NCBI GenBank assembly: GCA_003246505.1
Contig: QKAI01000159.1
Span: 1 to 5,935, forward strand
Direction: 5' to 3'
Origin: Spirochaetaceae bacterium
GTDB taxonomy: Bacteria > Spirochaetota > Spirochaetia > DSM-2461
Length of the DNA: 5,935 bases
Notes under the pieces: model-generated
Database searches by the model: none
Seen by the model: the letters and a program-made list of their open reading frames with translations, nothing else
What the model was told of the DNA's origin: nothing
Shown: positions 5,454-5,935 of the stretch, piece by piece
Numbering within the stretch: the stretch's first letter is position 1
Layout: every line of letters begins with the position of its first letter
Position numbers and translations under genes: made by a program

Positions 5454-5935
5454 ATGAATACGGCAACGAAAATAACCCTGTCCCGCTTCGTCATCACCCC
5501 CCTTTTCTTCCTCGCCTTCTACCTGCTGACCGGGGAGGGGCTCCTGCCCGGCTGGGGGGGACTGGCCCTCATCTGGGGACTCTTTCTCCTGAGCGAAGTC
5601 TCCGATATCCTGGACGGGTTCGTCGCCCGGCGCTACAACCAGGTCACCGATCTGGGCAAGCTCATGGACCCCTTTGCCGACGTCATCTTCCGGGTCACCT
5701 ATTTCGTCTGCTTCGCCGCACTGAACTGGATTCCCTGGTGGACCGTCATGATCATCCTGTGGCGGGAATTCACCATCATGTTCGTCCGCACCCTCCTCAT
5801 GAAGGAGGGGACCGCCCTGGCCGCCCGGTTCTGGGGGAAACTCAAGGCGGTGGGGTATTTCCTTACCGGTCTCGCCGGCATGGCTCTCCTCCTGGCGATG
5901 AAGATTCTCCCCTTCCTGATCGTACCCGTCAAGGC
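5454..5935 (+). CDS. pgsA: CDP-alcohol phosphatidyltransferase, PgsA-like, 5' part
   Basis: The first 160 codons of an integral membrane enzyme; the frame is open to the window end, so it is incomplete. The full CDP-alcohol phosphatidyltransferase motif D-G-x2-A-R-x8-G-x3-D-x3-D is present, with Asp51, Asp54, Gly55, Ala58, Arg59, Gly68, Asp72 and Asp76. The four aspartates bind the metal ions and catalyse transfer from CDP-diacylglycerol. The N-terminus M-N-T-A-T-K-I-T-L-S-R-F and the later R-E-F, E-G-T-A-L-A-A and G-K-L-K segments match PgsA (glycerol-3-phosphate acceptor, first step to phosphatidylglycerol). Related enzymes of the same superfamily cannot be wholly excluded. The usual Lys after D-P-x-A-D is Val here. 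The ATG aligns with the family's N-terminus, no earlier in-frame start is nearby, and no Shine-Dalgarno precedes it. Confidence 0.88.
   Translation, partial: MNTATKITLSRFVITPLFFLAFYLLTGEGLLPGWGGLALIWGLFLLSEVSDILDGFVARRYNQVTDLGKLMDPFADVIFRVTYFVCFAALNWIPWWTVMIILWREFTIMFVRTLLMKEGTALAARFWGKLKAVGYFLTGLAGMALLLAMKILPFLIVPVK

Noticed and set aside
5699..5932. A 77-codon minus-strand frame opposite the pgsA-like gene
   Set aside because: It is antisense to the conserved CDP-alcohol transferase region, Arg-rich and without any motif.

Overview
The window looks like a piece of a GC-rich bacterial chromosome, and my best guess is a spirochaete of the Spirochaeta/Sediminispirochaeta/Treponema kind. That guess rests on protein style: a TPR-plus-outer-membrane-barrel protein behind aat, and an ABC substrate-binding protein whose signal peptide ends in a cysteine-free A-T-G-Q-K-D-G segment. 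It is an inference, not a proof. I see no mobile element, CRISPR array, tRNA or rRNA. Coding density is high, and the only sizeable non-coding stretch is the 244-bp divergent control region at 5210-5453.

Layout. (1) Positions 1-1331, plus strand: the 3' end of aat (leucyl/phenylalanyl-tRNA-protein transferase, N-end rule), coupled by an ATGA overlap to a secreted TPR protein with a probable beta-barrel C-terminus. (2) Positions 1316-5209, minus strand, transcribed right to left: thiB (thiamine-binding protein), thiP (fused two-domain permease) and a YihY/BrkB-family membrane protein, with gaps of 3 and 9 nt. The last gene converges on the TPR gene and overlaps its end by 16 bp. (3) Positions 5210-5453: a divergent regulatory region holding a clear TPP (THI-box) riboswitch for the minus-strand operon, a candidate promoter for that operon, and a near-consensus sigma-70-type promoter facing right. 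(4) Positions 5454-5935, plus strand: the 5' part of a pgsA-like CDP-alcohol phosphatidyltransferase that runs off the window.

How it works together. The riboswitch and the ThiB/ThiP sequences support each other: this is a thiamine uptake operon shut down by intracellular thiamine pyrophosphate. Its ATPase gene (thiQ) is absent. The position after thiP is taken by the YihY-family gene, which is therefore probably co-transcribed and under TPP control. The leader contains several mutually exclusive pairings, including a hairpin around the thiB Shine-Dalgarno and a perfect 7-nt match between the conserved aptamer CCTGAGA and the SD region. On the other side, the pgsA promoter lies so close to its ATG that the mRNA should be nearly leaderless, and its 17-bp spacer contains a perfect 6-bp inverted repeat.

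Most of the window is ordinary. The points that merit a second look are the thiQ-less, riboswitch-controlled thiBP-yihY operon, the fine structure of its leader, and the leaderless pgsA promoter with a palindromic spacer.
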